The position numbers and the translations under genes were made by a program. From NCBI GenBank assembly GCA_013042995.1, contig JABDPB010000117.1, positions 25,365-89,364 of the forward strand: 64,000 nucleotides of DNA, read 5' to 3'. Shown here piece after piece: positions 30,821 through 41,487 of this stretch; position 1 is the first letter of the stretch; the number at the start of each line of letters is the position of its first letter. This DNA is from Ignavibacteriaceae bacterium. GTDB lineage: Bacteria > Bacteroidota > Ignavibacteria > Ignavibacteriales > Ignavibacteriaceae. Below the pieces are notes generated by a model that saw nothing but the letters and a program-made list of their open reading frames with translations, had not been told where the DNA came from and ran no database searches.

Positions 30821-31808
30821 AAATTTCTTCCAATGTTTTCCAAAAGCTATCTAATAATTCATTAATTCCAAACCCTGAAATCGAAGAAAAAATTATGGGT
30901 TTAGTTTTAACTTTTTCAAATCTGAACTTTGAGATTTTTTCTAAATCTGATTTTTGCACCAAATCTGCTTTTGAGAATGAAACAAGTATTTTCTTTTTTA
31001 CAAGCTTAGTGCTGTACTCTTTTAGTTCGTTGTAAAGAACTTCAAAATCTTTCTGATAATTTTCAGCTGTAATATCAAGCATAAATAAAATAATTCGTGT
31101 GCGTTCTATATGTCTTAAAAACTGGTGCCCCAATCCTTTACCTTTGTGAGCACCTTCAATTATACCTGGAATATCCGCAACAGTAAAACTATTAAAGTCT
31201 TTATATTTAACAATTCCAAGATTTGGCTCTAAAGTAGTAAATGGATAGTCGGCTATTTTTGGGCGTGCAGAAGAGATTATAGAAATCAAAGTTGATTTGC
31301 CGGCATTTGGAAATCCTACCAGCCCAATATCTGCAATTAATTTAAGTTCTAGGATAACTTTTTTACTTTCACTTGGCTTTCCCGGTTCTGCGTTGCGCGG
31401 TGCCTGATTTGTTGATGTAGCAAATTTACTGTTTCCCCTTCCTCCTTTACCACCTTTTGCAAGCACAAATTTTTGTGAAGACTTACTTAAATCAAACAAT
31501 GTTTCTTTTGATTCAAAATCTTTTATCACTGTTCCGACCGGAACTTTAATAATTATATCATTCCCATTCTTTCCATCTTTAAGAGATGTGCCGCCGTTAT
31601 CGCCGTTTCCTGCTTTGTATTTTCTTTTATATTTAAGATCAAGAAGTGTATTAAGATTTGTATTTGATTGGAAGATAACATTACCTCCTCTACCACCATC
31701 TCCACCAGATGGTCCGCCTTTCGGAACATATTTTTCTCTTCGAAAAGCTATGGCACCATCACCACCTTTTCCTGATTGAACTTCAATCAGTGCATAATCA
31801 ATAAACAT
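30804..31808 (-). CDS. obgE: GTPase Obg/CgtA
   Basis: Gly-rich Obg fold, GFPNAGKSTLIS, DIPGIIEGAHKGKGLGHQFLRHIERT. Confidence 0.96.
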   Translation of the reverse strand: MFIDYALIEVQSGKGGDGAIAFRREKYVPKGGPSGGDGGRGGNVIFQSNTNLNTLLDLKYKRKYKAGNGDNGGTSLKDGKNGNDIIIKVPVGTVIKDFESKETLFDLSKSSQKFVLAKGGKGGRGNSKFATSTNQAPRNAEPGKPSESKKVILELKLIADIGLVGFPNAGKSTLISIISSARPKIADYPFTTLEPNLGIVKYKDFNSFTVADIPGIIEGAHKGKGLGHQFLRHIERTRIILFMLDITAENYQKDFEVLYNELKEYSTKLVKKKILVSFSKADLVQKSDLEKISKFRFEKVKTKPIIFSSISGFGINELLDSFWKTLEEIYDESS

Positions 31809-33520
31809 CAGGCTTGACGGAAGTAATTAGATACTGCATTTGTAAAGTTTACAGCATCCTTTGCATACGGACTAACTTTATATGAATTGAAAACCGACTT
31901 TAAAATATCTGAAGCTTCTCTATATGAGCCGCACTCCATAATTTTTTCAACTGTATTTGTAAAATCTTCTTCATCTTTAAGAAATATGTGCGATAAGATT
32001 TTTTTTGTCTCTTTTCTGCTCAAATAGCTAAACAAATCCTTTTTTCGAATAACACTTTCTTCGATCTGCTCTTCAGATTCTTTTGCTTCGAATTCCCTTT
32101 CAACGGCTGAAGGATTTTCTTCTTCTGATGTTGCTGATTCTATTTCATTTATAATAGAATCCTCATCTGTTGAGCTACTTTCTTCTTCTATTTCTATCTT
32201 CTCATCTGATTCGATAGAATTCTCTTCATTTACTACCTCGGTTTCAGGAGCAAAGGTTGCTACTTTCTGTTTTTCTGTTTCATCTGAATCAAGACCTTCA
32301 AAAACTTCCAACAGTTCGTCTTCAATAGTACTTGGTTTTTTTTCAATTATAACTTCTTCATCTTTATTTGCTTGAGTTTCAACTGGTGCTTCGCCGCTTG
32401 TTTCTTCTTTATCTTCAGGAACTTCATCATCGAAATAATCTTTCATCATCTCATTTACAATTTCTTTTTCAGTTGCATCACCTATTGTTTCTTCAATGTT
32501 TTCGTTTTCAGCTTTTATATCAGTATCATCTTCAACAGGTTCAGTATCTTTTTCCTCTTTGCTGAAATCAAAATCTTCTTTTGATGGATCTTCTTTCAGA
32601 TCCTCCTCGTACAAAGCCAGGAGAGCTTCTTCCTCCTCCAAATTAATAAGTTCGTCCATACCGGCTTTTTCGAGGTTTTGGGCATGTTTCTCAGCAAGTT
32701 CTCCAAGATTATCCTTATCATTTTCAACAGAAGTTCCTTCGACTTCTTCTTTCTCTTCTTTATCAAACTCTGCATAAATAGCTTTTTTAATAGAATCTAT
32801 GGAATATTTTTTCTTTGATGGTTCTGTAATTCCTTTTCGAAGTTTCAAAAGATGATCGAATAGACTTTTCTCTTTAAGATATATTTCTACTGCAACTGGG
32901 GAGACAATGTTTCGTTCAACTCCGCCAATGTTAAAGAAATCACCAATAGAGGCTAAGGAATTTTGTATTAGCTGCTCAGAATTTGATTTTACCAGTTCCT
33001 GATCAATTTTTTTGAGTATTAATTCAAACTCTGTTTTTGAAATCTGGACAATGTTTCTTTTATTCAAATAAGCCATTAGAACTTTCTTCAGATGCTCGTA
33101 GTAATATATATAGCTGAGCATCATTTCCAGTTCATCAATACTAACCATATCCCGATCATTATAAATTAATTGTGATAGAGACCAATTAGGTCTTACAACA
33201 TAGTTAGCATTGAATGAAACAGCCTGAAGAATTAATTTTTTTGCATCGTCAAAAGCAATTCTTTTTGTTTTCTTAATTTCCTCGCCGATTTTTTTAAAGT
33301 GCTCTGATATATCTTTGCCCGAATAATCAAAATACGAATTCTCTAAAAGTTTCCGCCTGTCCGAATATATCATATATTCAAGCTCTGCGGAAATATAGCG
33401 CACAATTGCAGGGTGCAAATCGGTTGCGGTAATCTTTTGGAAGGTAAAATGAGCACCAAGATATTTTACCTGGTTGAGACAAAAGTCACCGATGAATTTT
33501 ATCTCTTTTTCAAACATCAC
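31808..33520 (-). CDS. Uncharacterised protein with long acidic low-complexity middle region
   Basis: Long ORF abutting obgE; predicted helical N- and C-terminal parts flank a Glu/Asp-rich region. Confidence 0.75.
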   Translation of the reverse strand: MMFEKEIKFIGDFCLNQVKYLGAHFTFQKITATDLHPAIVRYISAELEYMIYSDRRKLLENSYFDYSGKDISEHFKKIGEEIKKTKRIAFDDAKKLILQAVSFNANYVVRPNWSLSQLIYNDRDMVSIDELEMMLSYIYYYEHLKKVLMAYLNKRNIVQISKTEFELILKKIDQELVKSNSEQLIQNSLASIGDFFNIGGVERNIVSPVAVEIYLKEKSLFDHLLKLRKGITEPSKKKYSIDSIKKAIYAEFDKEEKEEVEGTSVENDKDNLGELAEKHAQNLEKAGMDELINLEEEEALLALYEEDLKEDPSKEDFDFSKEEKDTEPVEDDTDIKAENENIEETIGDATEKEIVNEMMKDYFDDEVPEDKEETSGEAPVETQANKDEEVIIEKKPSTIEDELLEVFEGLDSDETEKQKVATFAPETEVVNEENSIESDEKIEIEEESSSTDEDSIINEIESATSEEENPSAVEREFEAKESEEQIEESVIRKKDLFSYLSRKETKKILSHIFLKDEEDFTNTVEKIMECGSYREASDILKSVFNSYKVSPYAKDAVNFTNAVSNYFRQA

Positions 33521-33547
33521 ATTTCTCTCTTTTTTTCTAGTATAAGA

Positions 33548-33581
33548 TAAAAAAAATCCCGATTAAATATTAATCGGGATT
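33548..33581 (-). terminator. Rho-independent terminator of the sdhCAB operon
   Basis: Perfect 11-bp stem AATCCCGATTA/TAATCGGGATT followed on the minus strand by a T-tract. Confidence 0.85.
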
Positions 33582-33622
33582 AAAATATATCCTTAAATAA
33601 ATAATAAAAGGATTAATTATTT

Positions 33623-34396
33623 TTACACTTCTACTTCTTCTTTTGATTTAAACTTTGCAGATGCAAAATCACGGTTCATTCGTGCGATATTTGTAACGGA
33701 TATACCTTTCGGGCATTCAGCTTCGCAGGCGTAAGTATTTGTGCAGCTTCCAAAACCAAGTTCATCCATTACTGCAATCATCTTCTGTACTCTACGGTAC
33801 CGCTCTTGTTGGCCTTGGGGAAGTAACGCGTACTGGGAAACTTTAGCAGATGTAAACAGCATTGCAGAGGCATTTTTACATGCAGCAACGCAAGCCCCAC
33901 AGCCAATGCACGCTGCTGCATCAAATGCTTCGCTTGCAATATCTTTTGGTATAGGGATTAAATTTGCATCGGGTGCTCCGCCGGTATTAACAGAAACATA
34001 GCCACCTGCTTCTAAAATTTTATCAAAGCCTGAACGGTCAACCATTAAATCTTTGATTACAGGAAAAGCTTTTGCCCTAAACGGTTCGACCCATAGTGTT
34101 TCACCGTCTTTAAAGTTGCGCATATGAAGCTGGCAGGTAGCAATTTTTTGAAGCGGTCCATGTGGATGTCCATTTATAACAAGTCCACAAGTTCCGCAAA
34201 TGCCTTCGCGGCAATCACTTTCAAAGTGAATAGGCTCTTCACCATTTGCTTCCAAGGAATTGTTTAATTCATCGAGCATCTCTAAAAACGATGCATCGGG
34301 TGAAACCTGAACATCGTAATCAACAAAACTTCCAACTGATTTAGAATTTTTTTGCCGCCAGATTTTAAGCTTTAACTTTAAGTTCTTTTCTTCCAT
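33623..34396 (-). CDS. sdhB: Succinate dehydrogenase/fumarate reductase iron-sulfur subunit
   Basis: [49 protein letters not shown]. Confidence 0.95.
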   Translation of the reverse strand: MEEKNLKLKLKIWRQKNSKSVGSFVDYDVQVSPDASFLEMLDELNNSLEANGEEPIHFESDCREGICGTCGLVINGHPHGPLQKIATCQLHMRNFKDGETLWVEPFRAKAFPVIKDLMVDRSGFDKILEAGGYVSVNTGGAPDANLIPIPKDIASEAFDAAACIGCGACVAACKNASAMLFTSAKVSQYALLPQGQQERYRRVQKMIAVMDELGFGSCTNTYACEAECPKGISVTNIARMNRDFASAKFKSKEEVEV

Positions 34397-36306
34397 TATT
34401 TGTAACTCCTTATCGCTGGTTTCACATATTCAAAATCAAGTGGCTCTTTATGCAGATTCCACTTACCGTCTCCCGCAAATTCCCACGCCGAAACAAAAGT
34501 GTAATTTTCATCATCGCGTTTAGCCTCGCCATCTTCAAATTGATATTCTTCCCTAAAGTGTCCGCCGCAGGATTCATTTCTATCGAGTGCATCTTTTGCC
34601 ATTAGTTCGCCCAATTCAAAGTAGTCAACTAATCTGCCTGCTCTTTCTAAAGTTTGATTTACATCATCTCCGCTGCCGGGGATGGTAACGTTCTTCCAGA
34701 ACTCATCTTTTAATTCTCTAATTTCTGTAATTGCTTCTCTCAATCCTTTTTCATTGCGAGCCATTCCAACTTTATTCCACATAATTCTGCCAAGCTGCTT
34801 ATGAATATCATCAACAGTTCTTTTTCCATTTATAGAAAGAAGCTTGTTTGTCAATTCTTTTACTTCGATAGCGACTTTTTCAAATTCTGGATGATCTGTT
34901 TTTTCAAAAGATGGTTTATCAGAAGCCAGATAATTTCCCATTGTGTAAGGAATAACAAAATAACCATCTGCTAAACCTTGCATAAGTGCAGAAGCACCCA
35001 AACGGTTTGCACCGTGATCTGAAAAGTTTGCTTCGCCTAAAACAAATAACCCAGGAATTGTGCTCATTAAATTGTAATCAACCCAAACACCGCCCATTGT
35101 GTAATGAGGTGCGGGATAAATCATCATCGGAACTTCATACGGATTTTCTCCTGTAATAGTTTCATAAATCTCAAACAGATTTCCGTATCGTTCTTCTATT
35201 GCTTTTTTCCCGAGCCTGTTAATTGCATCTTTGAAGTCAAGGTAAACAGCTTCTCCACCTTTTACACCTCTGCCATCATCAAATACTTCTTTTGCAGATC
35301 TTGAAGAAATATCACGAGGTGCCAGGTTTCCAAATGATGGATATTTCCTTTCGAGATAATAATCTCTTTCTTCTTCCGGGATGTCATTTGGATTACGGGT
35401 ATCCCCTTTCTTTTTTGATACCCAAACCCTTCCATCGTTACGCAGAGATTCACTCATTAGAGTTAATTTCGATTGTGATTCACCATGCAATGGCAAGCAG
35501 GTTGGATGTATCTGAGTAAAGCACGGATTTGCAAACAACGCTCCTCTTTTATGTGCACGCCAAGCTGCAGTTACATTGCAATTCATTGCGTTTGTTGATA
35601 GGAAATACACATTTGCATAACCGCCAGTTGCAAGGCAAACTGCATGTGCTGAGTATTTTTCTATTTCACCTGTTAAAAGATTCCTGCAAACAATACCTTT
35701 TGCTTTTCCATCAATTACAACAACATCTAACATTTCTCGGCGAGTAAATAATTTTACAGTTCCTTTATCAACCTGCCTGTTCAACGCACTAAAAGCGCCG
35801 AGCAAAAGCTGCTGTCCGGTTTGTCCTCTGGCATAAAACGTACGCGAAACCTGTGCACCACCAAATGAACGGTTATCTAACAAACCGCCGTACTCACGCG
35901 CAAATGGCACACCTTGAGCAACGCATTGATCAATTATATTTCCACTGACTTCTGCAAGCCGGTGAACATTTGCCTCACGTGCGCGGAAATCTCCGCCTTT
36001 TACAGTATCGTAAAACAATCTGTAAGTCGAGTCTCCGTCGTTCTGATAATTTTTGGATGCATTTATTCCGCCCTGGGCAGCAATACTATGTGCTCTTCGG
36101 GCACTGTCGTGATAGGTAAATGCCAATACATTATATCCTAACTCACCCATTGTAGCGGCAGCCGATGCACCCGCTAATCCGGTTCCCACAACTATTACTG
36201 TGTATTTTCTTTTATTAGCCGGATTAACCAGCTTCATATTAAATTTATGGTTTGTCCACTTTTCTGAAATATGTCCTTCGGGAATTTTAGATTCTAACTT
36301 TATCAT
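34396..36306 (-). CDS. sdhA: Succinate dehydrogenase/fumarate reductase flavoprotein subunit
   Basis: [60 protein letters not shown]. Confidence 0.96.
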   Translation of the reverse strand: MIKLESKIPEGHISEKWTNHKFNMKLVNPANKRKYTVIVVGTGLAGASAAATMGELGYNVLAFTYHDSARRAHSIAAQGGINASKNYQNDGDSTYRLFYDTVKGGDFRAREANVHRLAEVSGNIIDQCVAQGVPFAREYGGLLDNRSFGGAQVSRTFYARGQTGQQLLLGAFSALNRQVDKGTVKLFTRREMLDVVVIDGKAKGIVCRNLLTGEIEKYSAHAVCLATGGYANVYFLSTNAMNCNVTAAWRAHKRGALFANPCFTQIHPTCLPLHGESQSKLTLMSESLRNDGRVWVSKKKGDTRNPNDIPEEERDYYLERKYPSFGNLAPRDISSRSAKEVFDDGRGVKGGEAVYLDFKDAINRLGKKAIEERYGNLFEIYETITGENPYEVPMMIYPAPHYTMGGVWVDYNLMSTIPGLFVLGEANFSDHGANRLGASALMQGLADGYFVIPYTMGNYLASDKPSFEKTDHPEFEKVAIEVKELTNKLLSINGKRTVDDIHKQLGRIMWNKVGMARNEKGLREAITEIRELKDEFWKNVTIPGSGDDVNQTLERAGRLVDYFELGELMAKDALDRNESCGGHFREEYQFEDGEAKRDDENYTFVSAWEFAGDGKWNLHKEPLDFEYVKPAIRSYK

Positions 36307-36980
36307 TGGCTACCTCCGTAGAAAAAGAAAAAGTAGATTGGCATAGATGCAAATCCAACAGCCATAACTATCGCGTATAAAGTTCCAATTTTTTTTATAA
36401 GAGGAAAATATTTTTTATGATTCCATCCAAAGGTTTGAAATACACTCTGGAATCCGTGATGAAGATGAAATCCTAACGCAATAACAGCGACTATATATAA
36501 AGCTACATACCACCAAATCTGAAAAAAGTTTACAACAATATTAAAGTAAAGGTGATTGTTTGCTAAACCGGAAGGATCGTAAAAATTAAATCTCCAGAAG
36601 AATGTTGCAAGATGCAGTACAAGAAAAATAAATATCACCGATCCCAGCCAAAACATCCAGCGCGAAGTAAATGTACTGTTCTCGGAAGAGGCATTCACTT
36701 TGTAATTTACTGGTCTTGCTCTCCTGTTCTCAAGCCATAATACGAATCCATCATAAATGTGCAGCACAAAAGCCGCAAGCAACACTAATTCCACAACTCG
36801 AATTAGTGGCTTAACAACATCCAGCGCAGATACATAGCCGTTAAATGCATCGGGACCGAAAAACAAAGTAATGTTCCCGATCAGGTGGACAATTAAGAAA
36901 ATAATTAAGAAACTCCCTGTTACAGCCATAACAAGCTTTTTTCCAACAGAGGAGTTAGTGAACTTAAAAAACCAGCCCAT
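36303..36980 (-). CDS. sdhC: Succinate dehydrogenase/fumarate reductase cytochrome b subunit
   Basis: Five-TM cytochrome b-type subunit; overlaps sdhA by 4 nt. Confidence 0.92.
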   Translation of the reverse strand: MGWFFKFTNSSVGKKLVMAVTGSFLIIFLIVHLIGNITLFFGPDAFNGYVSALDVVKPLIRVVELVLLAAFVLHIYDGFVLWLENRRARPVNYKVNASSENSTFTSRWMFWLGSVIFIFLVLHLATFFWRFNFYDPSGLANNHLYFNIVVNFFQIWWYVALYIVAVIALGFHLHHGFQSVFQTFGWNHKKYFPLIKKIGTLYAIVMAVGFASMPIYFFFFYGGSQ

Positions 36981-37285
36981 TAAGTTCTCCTTTTAAATTC
37001 TGAAATATTAATGAACTTTATTAAATATAAACAGTAAAAACCATTATTTAATTCAATTTTGGTGGGTTCAATCATAGCACAATAAACATCTGAAATAGAA
37101 AAGTTAATCTTGAAAAGCAAATTATTTTGTAATAGAAACTTATCAAAACGAGTATATAAAATCAATTTAGCTACAATAATAGTTGCATGAGGTAAAAAAT
37201 TGTGTTGTATTTAATTCTTATTAAGATTAAGTTTAGATAAAAATAGTATTTATTATACTAACTTTTTATTAGATATAGCTGCAAA

Positions 37286-38512
37286 ATGTTACATATATTT
37301 TTCACTCGTCATATACTACTTTATATTTTTTGCTTGATTTCATTCAACCAAATATGCTTCACACAATACAAAGCGGAGAACAACAAAACATTTGAGTTTC
37401 AGGACAACCTTTCAAAAAGTGGAATTGAATTGGGAGTTGCATACGTGGGGGAGTATTTATCAAATCTATCCGGTGGCATAGATCGTAAAGGAACTTATTT
37501 AGATAATTTTATTTTTACCTGCGGTTTCGATATGGACAAGTTAGTAAGTATCAGTGGAATGTCTGTTTATCTTTCAGGCTTAGGTATTAACGGAGGTTTG
37601 CCACTCGAAAAAACCGGTGCTATTCAAGGGGTAAGTAACATAGCCGGAGAAAATCACTGGAAATTATATGAAGCTTGGATTGAACAGAATCTATTTAGTG
37701 AAAGGTTTTCAATTCTTTTTGGATTGTATGATTTAAATTCTGAATTTGATGTTAGGGAATCATCCGGGATATTTTTAAATCCATCATTTGGTATCGGTTA
37801 TGATTTCTCACAAAGCGGGCAAAACGGTCCTTCAATTTTTCCATATACTTCACTTGCTTTAAGATTAAAATTAAAACTATCTCAATCCTTTGATTTTATT
37901 GCAGCAGTGTTCGATGGTGTTCCCGGAAGTCTCACAAATGAAAAGGGTTTACATTTAGAGTTAAAAAAAGATGAGGGTGCATTAATATCAACTGAATTGA
38001 TTTTTTCACCAGATGAAAAGGAATTTGGTAAAGATTATTCAAAGTATTCCATCGGCGGGTGGTACTACACTGCAGATTATGAGAATACTGCTGATGGTTC
38101 AAAACAAAATGGCAACTACGGTGTTTACATAAACACCGAACAATTTATTTATTCAGAAAATTCTTCACCTGAACAAGGATTAGCTGTTTTTGGAAGATTT
38201 GGAATTGCAAATATCAATTTCAATCCATCAGATTATTCAATTTTAGGAGGAGCAAATTATACTGGATTGATTCCAAGCAGAGATGAAGATGTTCTCGGAT
38301 TAGCCTTTACTTCAATTCATCTTTCAGATGAGTTTAGACAGGCCCAGGAATTTGAAGCAAGTTTTGAGACTATTCTGGAACTAACTTACAGTTTCCAGGC
38401 ACTAAACTGGCTCAGACTTCAACCGGATTTACAATATATTTTCAATCCGGTTGCAGCATCAAATTCAGACTATGCATTTACTGCAGGAATAAGAGCGGAG
38501 GTTGCACTTTAA
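37286..38512 (+). CDS. Carbohydrate-selective porin OprB-like outer membrane protein
   Basis: GIELGVAYVGEYLSNLSGGIDRKGTYLDNFIFTCGFDMDKL; WKLYEAWIEQNLFSERFSILFGLYDLNSEFDV. Confidence 0.8.
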   Translation: MLHIFFTRHILLYIFCLISFNQICFTQYKAENNKTFEFQDNLSKSGIELGVAYVGEYLSNLSGGIDRKGTYLDNFIFTCGFDMDKLVSISGMSVYLSGLGINGGLPLEKTGAIQGVSNIAGENHWKLYEAWIEQNLFSERFSILFGLYDLNSEFDVRESSGIFLNPSFGIGYDFSQSGQNGPSIFPYTSLALRLKLKLSQSFDFIAAVFDGVPGSLTNEKGLHLELKKDEGALISTELIFSPDEKEFGKDYSKYSIGGWYYTADYENTADGSKQNGNYGVYINTEQFIYSENSSPEQGLAVFGRFGIANINFNPSDYSILGGANYTGLIPSRDEDVLGLAFTSIHLSDEFRQAQEFEASFETILELTYSFQALNWLRLQPDLQYIFNPVAASNSDYAFTAGIRAEVAL

Positions 38513-38621
38513 TTTTTTAGAAATTTCATCACTAATTGGAAACAATGAAAATCAGTCAACCACATATTCACTTTGAAATGAGAGATAATAGGGATAATTT
38601 AGCTCAGCTCTTTCAAATGTT

Positions 38622-38724
38622 TACGGTGTCTCGCATAGAACGGGAACTATAGGGAAGTCCGGTGAAATTCCGGCGCTGTCGCGCAACTGTAATCTGCATA
38701 ATGCAGTAAGCCAGGAGACCTGCC
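38622..38724 (+). ncRNA. Cobalamin (B12) riboswitch aptamer
   Basis: cggtgtctcgcatagaacgggaactatagGGAAgtCCGGTGaaattCCGGcgctgtcgCGCAACTGTaatctgcataatgcagtaAGCCAGGAGACCTGCC matches B12-box architecture; precedes btuB-like gene. Confidence 0.93.
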
Positions 38725-38744
38725 GTAAGCTAAACTTAATCGAC

Positions 38745-38847
38745 CTTCGCGGAAAGAGGTAAGGTTAACGAACTGCTTAAGCTAATCGTTTTATCAAACC
38801 ATTTTTCTCTGCGAAGTTACTTACAACTATTAAATAGGAGTAACTTC
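38745..38847 (+). promoter_or_regulatory. Riboswitch expression platform: mutually exclusive anti-sequestrator and RBS-sequestering hairpin
   Basis: CTTCGCGGA (38745-38753) pairs with TCTGCGAAG (38808-38816); the overlapping GAAGTTACT (38813-38821) pairs perfectly with AGTAACTTC (38839-38847) next to the GTG start at 38849. Confidence 0.6.
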
Positions 38848-38848
38848 T

Positions 38849-40798
38849 GTGGAAAAATTGAAATTCTTCTTTTTGTTTGCTGTTATTATCAGCACCTTGT
38901 CTTTCGCACAAGAATCCTCGGTTCAAAAGGCAGATACAACCGGTTTTTATAATCTGTCTGATGTGGTAATTTCTGCAACAAAAACCTCCACCTTAACAAC
39001 AGAGCTTGCAAATTCTATTTCAATAATTGACTCCTCTGAAATTGCAAATAAAAAGAAAGTTAGTCTATTTGATTTGTTAAAAACCGAGTATGGTTTAAGC
39101 ACACTTCAGTTTGGACCATTGGGTGGTTTGGGAACAATTTCAATAAGAGGATCAAACGCAGGACACTCTTTGGTTTTAATTGATGGAGTAGAAATGAACC
39201 TGCCAAGTGAATCGTCAAATCTTTACGATTTTGCAAATCTTCCTTCCGAAAGTATAGATAAAATTGAAATACTCCGGGGACCACAAAGCACTTTGTACGG
39301 TTCTGATGCGCTGGCTGGTGTTGTAAACATAGTAACCAAAAAAGGAATAGGCAGTCCGAAACTTTTACTCTCAGCCGAGGCCGGAACGTACGACAGCTAT
39401 AAAGGTTCTGCCGGTTTATCAGGCAATTTTGGGAATCTAAATTATCTTCTATCTTTCAGCCGGACACAATCAGATGGATTTTCTGCTGCAGGAAAGAATT
39501 ACGGAAATACAGAAAAAGACGGTTATGAAGGAAATCAGTTATTTTCCAGAATCGGCTTGGATTTTAATAAAAATTCAGGTCTAAATTTTTACGTAAGATT
39601 TACTAAAGCAAATACTGATCTCGATCAGTTTGGAGGCGAGTTTGGTGACGATCCGACATACAAATACAATTTAGAAGAGTTTACAGGAAGAGCAGAAGGT
39701 TTTTTTAAATTGCTTAATGATTTTTGGGAACAAAAAATCGGTGCCTCATTTTATAGAAATTTAAGAAATTATAATTATGATTCAACTTTGTTTAATCCTT
39801 TATCATCTAACAGTAATTACGATGGAAGAAAAATTAAAATTGACTGGCAGAACAAATTCCATTTAAGTGATGGGCACATTTTATCCTTCGGTGCAGAAAC
39901 TGAACTTGAGCAAGCCAAAATTTATTTTTACTCGCTTTCAGAGTTTGGCTCTTACGAAAGCATTCTGCCAATGAGTGAAACTTACACTTCTGGTATTTAT
40001 TTACAGGATCAATTTAATATTGAAAAAAGAATTTTCGCCACAGCTGGAATAAGATATGATCATCATACAAAATTTGGAGGTGCTTTTACATTTAGAGTTG
40101 CACCTGCATTCATTTTCTGGGAGAGTGGAACTAAAATTAAAGCAACCATCGGCTCCGGCTTTAAAGCCCCATCCATTGTTTATTTATACGATCTTTTTTT
40201 CGGAAATGAAAATTTAAATCCCGAAACAAGCATCGGCTTTGATGTAGGAGTTGAACAATTTATTTGGTCCTCTGGAATTTCTATTGGATTAAATTACTTC
40301 AACAATGATTTTACTGATTTAATTGGACTTGATGAAAATTTTAAATCAATCAACATTGATAATGCAAAAACTGAAGGGATAGAATTTTTCAGTAAAATAC
40401 ATTCGTTCGATTTTATATCAATTAAATTAAACTACACTTACACGAGTGCAGTTGATAGAAGTGTTAGCTCACTGGAGTTCGGGAGAAAACTTTTAAGAAG
40501 ACCAACTCATCGTGCTTCTTTTTTTGCTGATTATATAATTAGCGATCGAGCTAACATAAATTTTGAACTGATTTACGTGGGCGAAAAAGATGACAAAAAC
40601 TTTTCTAATTTTCCTGTAGAAAGAATAAAATTAAATGCGTATACTTTGATAAATATTGCAGGACACTATAAGCTTTTCGATTTTATTAAAATGTTTGCTC
40701 GAGTTGAAAATATTTTAGATTCTGAATATGAAGATGTTTATGGCTACGGAACACCAGGTTTATCTGCATTTGCAGGTTTGAAGTTGACAATATATTAA
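38849..40798 (+). CDS. btuB: TonB-dependent receptor, BtuB-like (vitamin B12)
   Basis: VVISATKTSTLTTELANSISIIDSSEI plug/TonB region, ILRGPQSTLYGSDALAGVVNIVTKKG; directly under B12 riboswitch. Confidence 0.87.
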   Translation: MEKLKFFFLFAVIISTLSFAQESSVQKADTTGFYNLSDVVISATKTSTLTTELANSISIIDSSEIANKKKVSLFDLLKTEYGLSTLQFGPLGGLGTISIRGSNAGHSLVLIDGVEMNLPSESSNLYDFANLPSESIDKIEILRGPQSTLYGSDALAGVVNIVTKKGIGSPKLLLSAEAGTYDSYKGSAGLSGNFGNLNYLLSFSRTQSDGFSAAGKNYGNTEKDGYEGNQLFSRIGLDFNKNSGLNFYVRFTKANTDLDQFGGEFGDDPTYKYNLEEFTGRAEGFFKLLNDFWEQKIGASFYRNLRNYNYDSTLFNPLSSNSNYDGRKIKIDWQNKFHLSDGHILSFGAETELEQAKIYFYSLSEFGSYESILPMSETYTSGIYLQDQFNIEKRIFATAGIRYDHHTKFGGAFTFRVAPAFIFWESGTKIKATIGSGFKAPSIVYLYDLFFGNENLNPETSIGFDVGVEQFIWSSGISIGLNYFNNDFTDLIGLDENFKSINIDNAKTEGIEFFSKIHSFDFISIKLNYTYTSAVDRSVSSLEFGRKLLRRPTHRASFFADYIISDRANINFELIYVGEKDDKNFSNFPVERIKLNAYTLINIAGHYKLFDFIKMFARVENILDSEYEDVYGYGTPGLSAFAGLKLTIY

Positions 40799-40807
40799 AA
40801 GAACGCC

Positions 40808-40836
40808 AAACCCAATCTTTCAATAAAATTGGGTTT
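40808..40836 (+). other. Intercistronic hairpin between btuB and the DUF6580-like gene
   Basis: AAACCCAAT-N11-ATTGGGTTT 9-bp perfect stem, weak T-tract. Confidence 0.5.
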
Positions 40837-40919
40837 GCTATTAGGTTTATTTTGAAATCTTAGAATCAATTTTATATTTTACAATTAGTTAAAAAAGAAA
40901 TAAAAAAATGAAAGGATAA

Positions 40920-41453
40920 ATGATGAGTAAAAATTCTTTATCACCCGGATTTTTAGTAATTACTTTAATGATTGTTTCCGCAGCATTTGTAAGGCTTATC
41001 CCCCATCCACCAAACTTTGCACCGATTGCAGCGATGGCATTGTTCGGTGGAGCTTATTTTAATAAGAAATGGGCAGCGTTTTTGATCCCGCTCGCAGCTA
41101 TGTTTGTTACAGATTTGTTTTTAGGATTCCATGCAACTATGTGGGCAGTTTATTTGTGCTTTGCATTAATTGTTGTATTAGGAATGATAATGATAAAACA
41201 GAAAAAGATTGGGAATATATTCTTTGCATCAGTAATTGCATCAGTATCATTTTTTGTTATTACAAACTTTGGCGTTTGGATTTCAACTCCTTTTTACGAA
41301 AAAACAAGCGCAGGACTTGCAGCCTGCTATACTGCAGCTATCCCTTTCTTTCATCAAACATTATTAAGTGATTTGTTCTTTGTTGCAATTTTGTTTGGAT
41401 TATACGAATTGGCAAAAACAAAGTTTCCGCAATTAGCAAAATCTAACATATAA
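40920..41453 (+). CDS. DUF6580-like small integral membrane protein, putative ECF-type substrate-binding/transport protein
   Basis: Five to six TM segments; FVRLIPHPPNFAPIAAMALFGGAYFNKKWAAFLIPLAAMFVTDLFLGFH. Confidence 0.7.
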   Translation: MMSKNSLSPGFLVITLMIVSAAFVRLIPHPPNFAPIAAMALFGGAYFNKKWAAFLIPLAAMFVTDLFLGFHATMWAVYLCFALIVVLGMIMIKQKKIGNIFFASVIASVSFFVITNFGVWISTPFYEKTSAGLAACYTAAIPFFHQTLLSDLFFVAILFGLYELAKTKFPQLAKSNI

Positions 41454-41459
41454 TTTTTT

Positions 41460-41483
41460 TGGCGGCTTTAGGTCGCCATTTTT
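41460..41483 (+). terminator. Rho-independent terminator after the DUF6580-like gene
   Basis: tGGCGgctttaggtCGCCa followed by tttttattt. Confidence 0.65.
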
Positions 41484-41487
41484 ATTT

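Noticed and set aside
32368-32777. Overlapping plus-strand ORFs (65, 70, 93 aa) inside the acidic protein gene
   Set aside because: Leu/Phe/Ser-rich translations are the antisense image of a Glu/Asp-rich coding region (gaa/gat repeats); no independent coding evidence.
35104-36141. Several plus-strand ORFs opposite sdhA
   Set aside because: Antisense shadows of a highly conserved gene.
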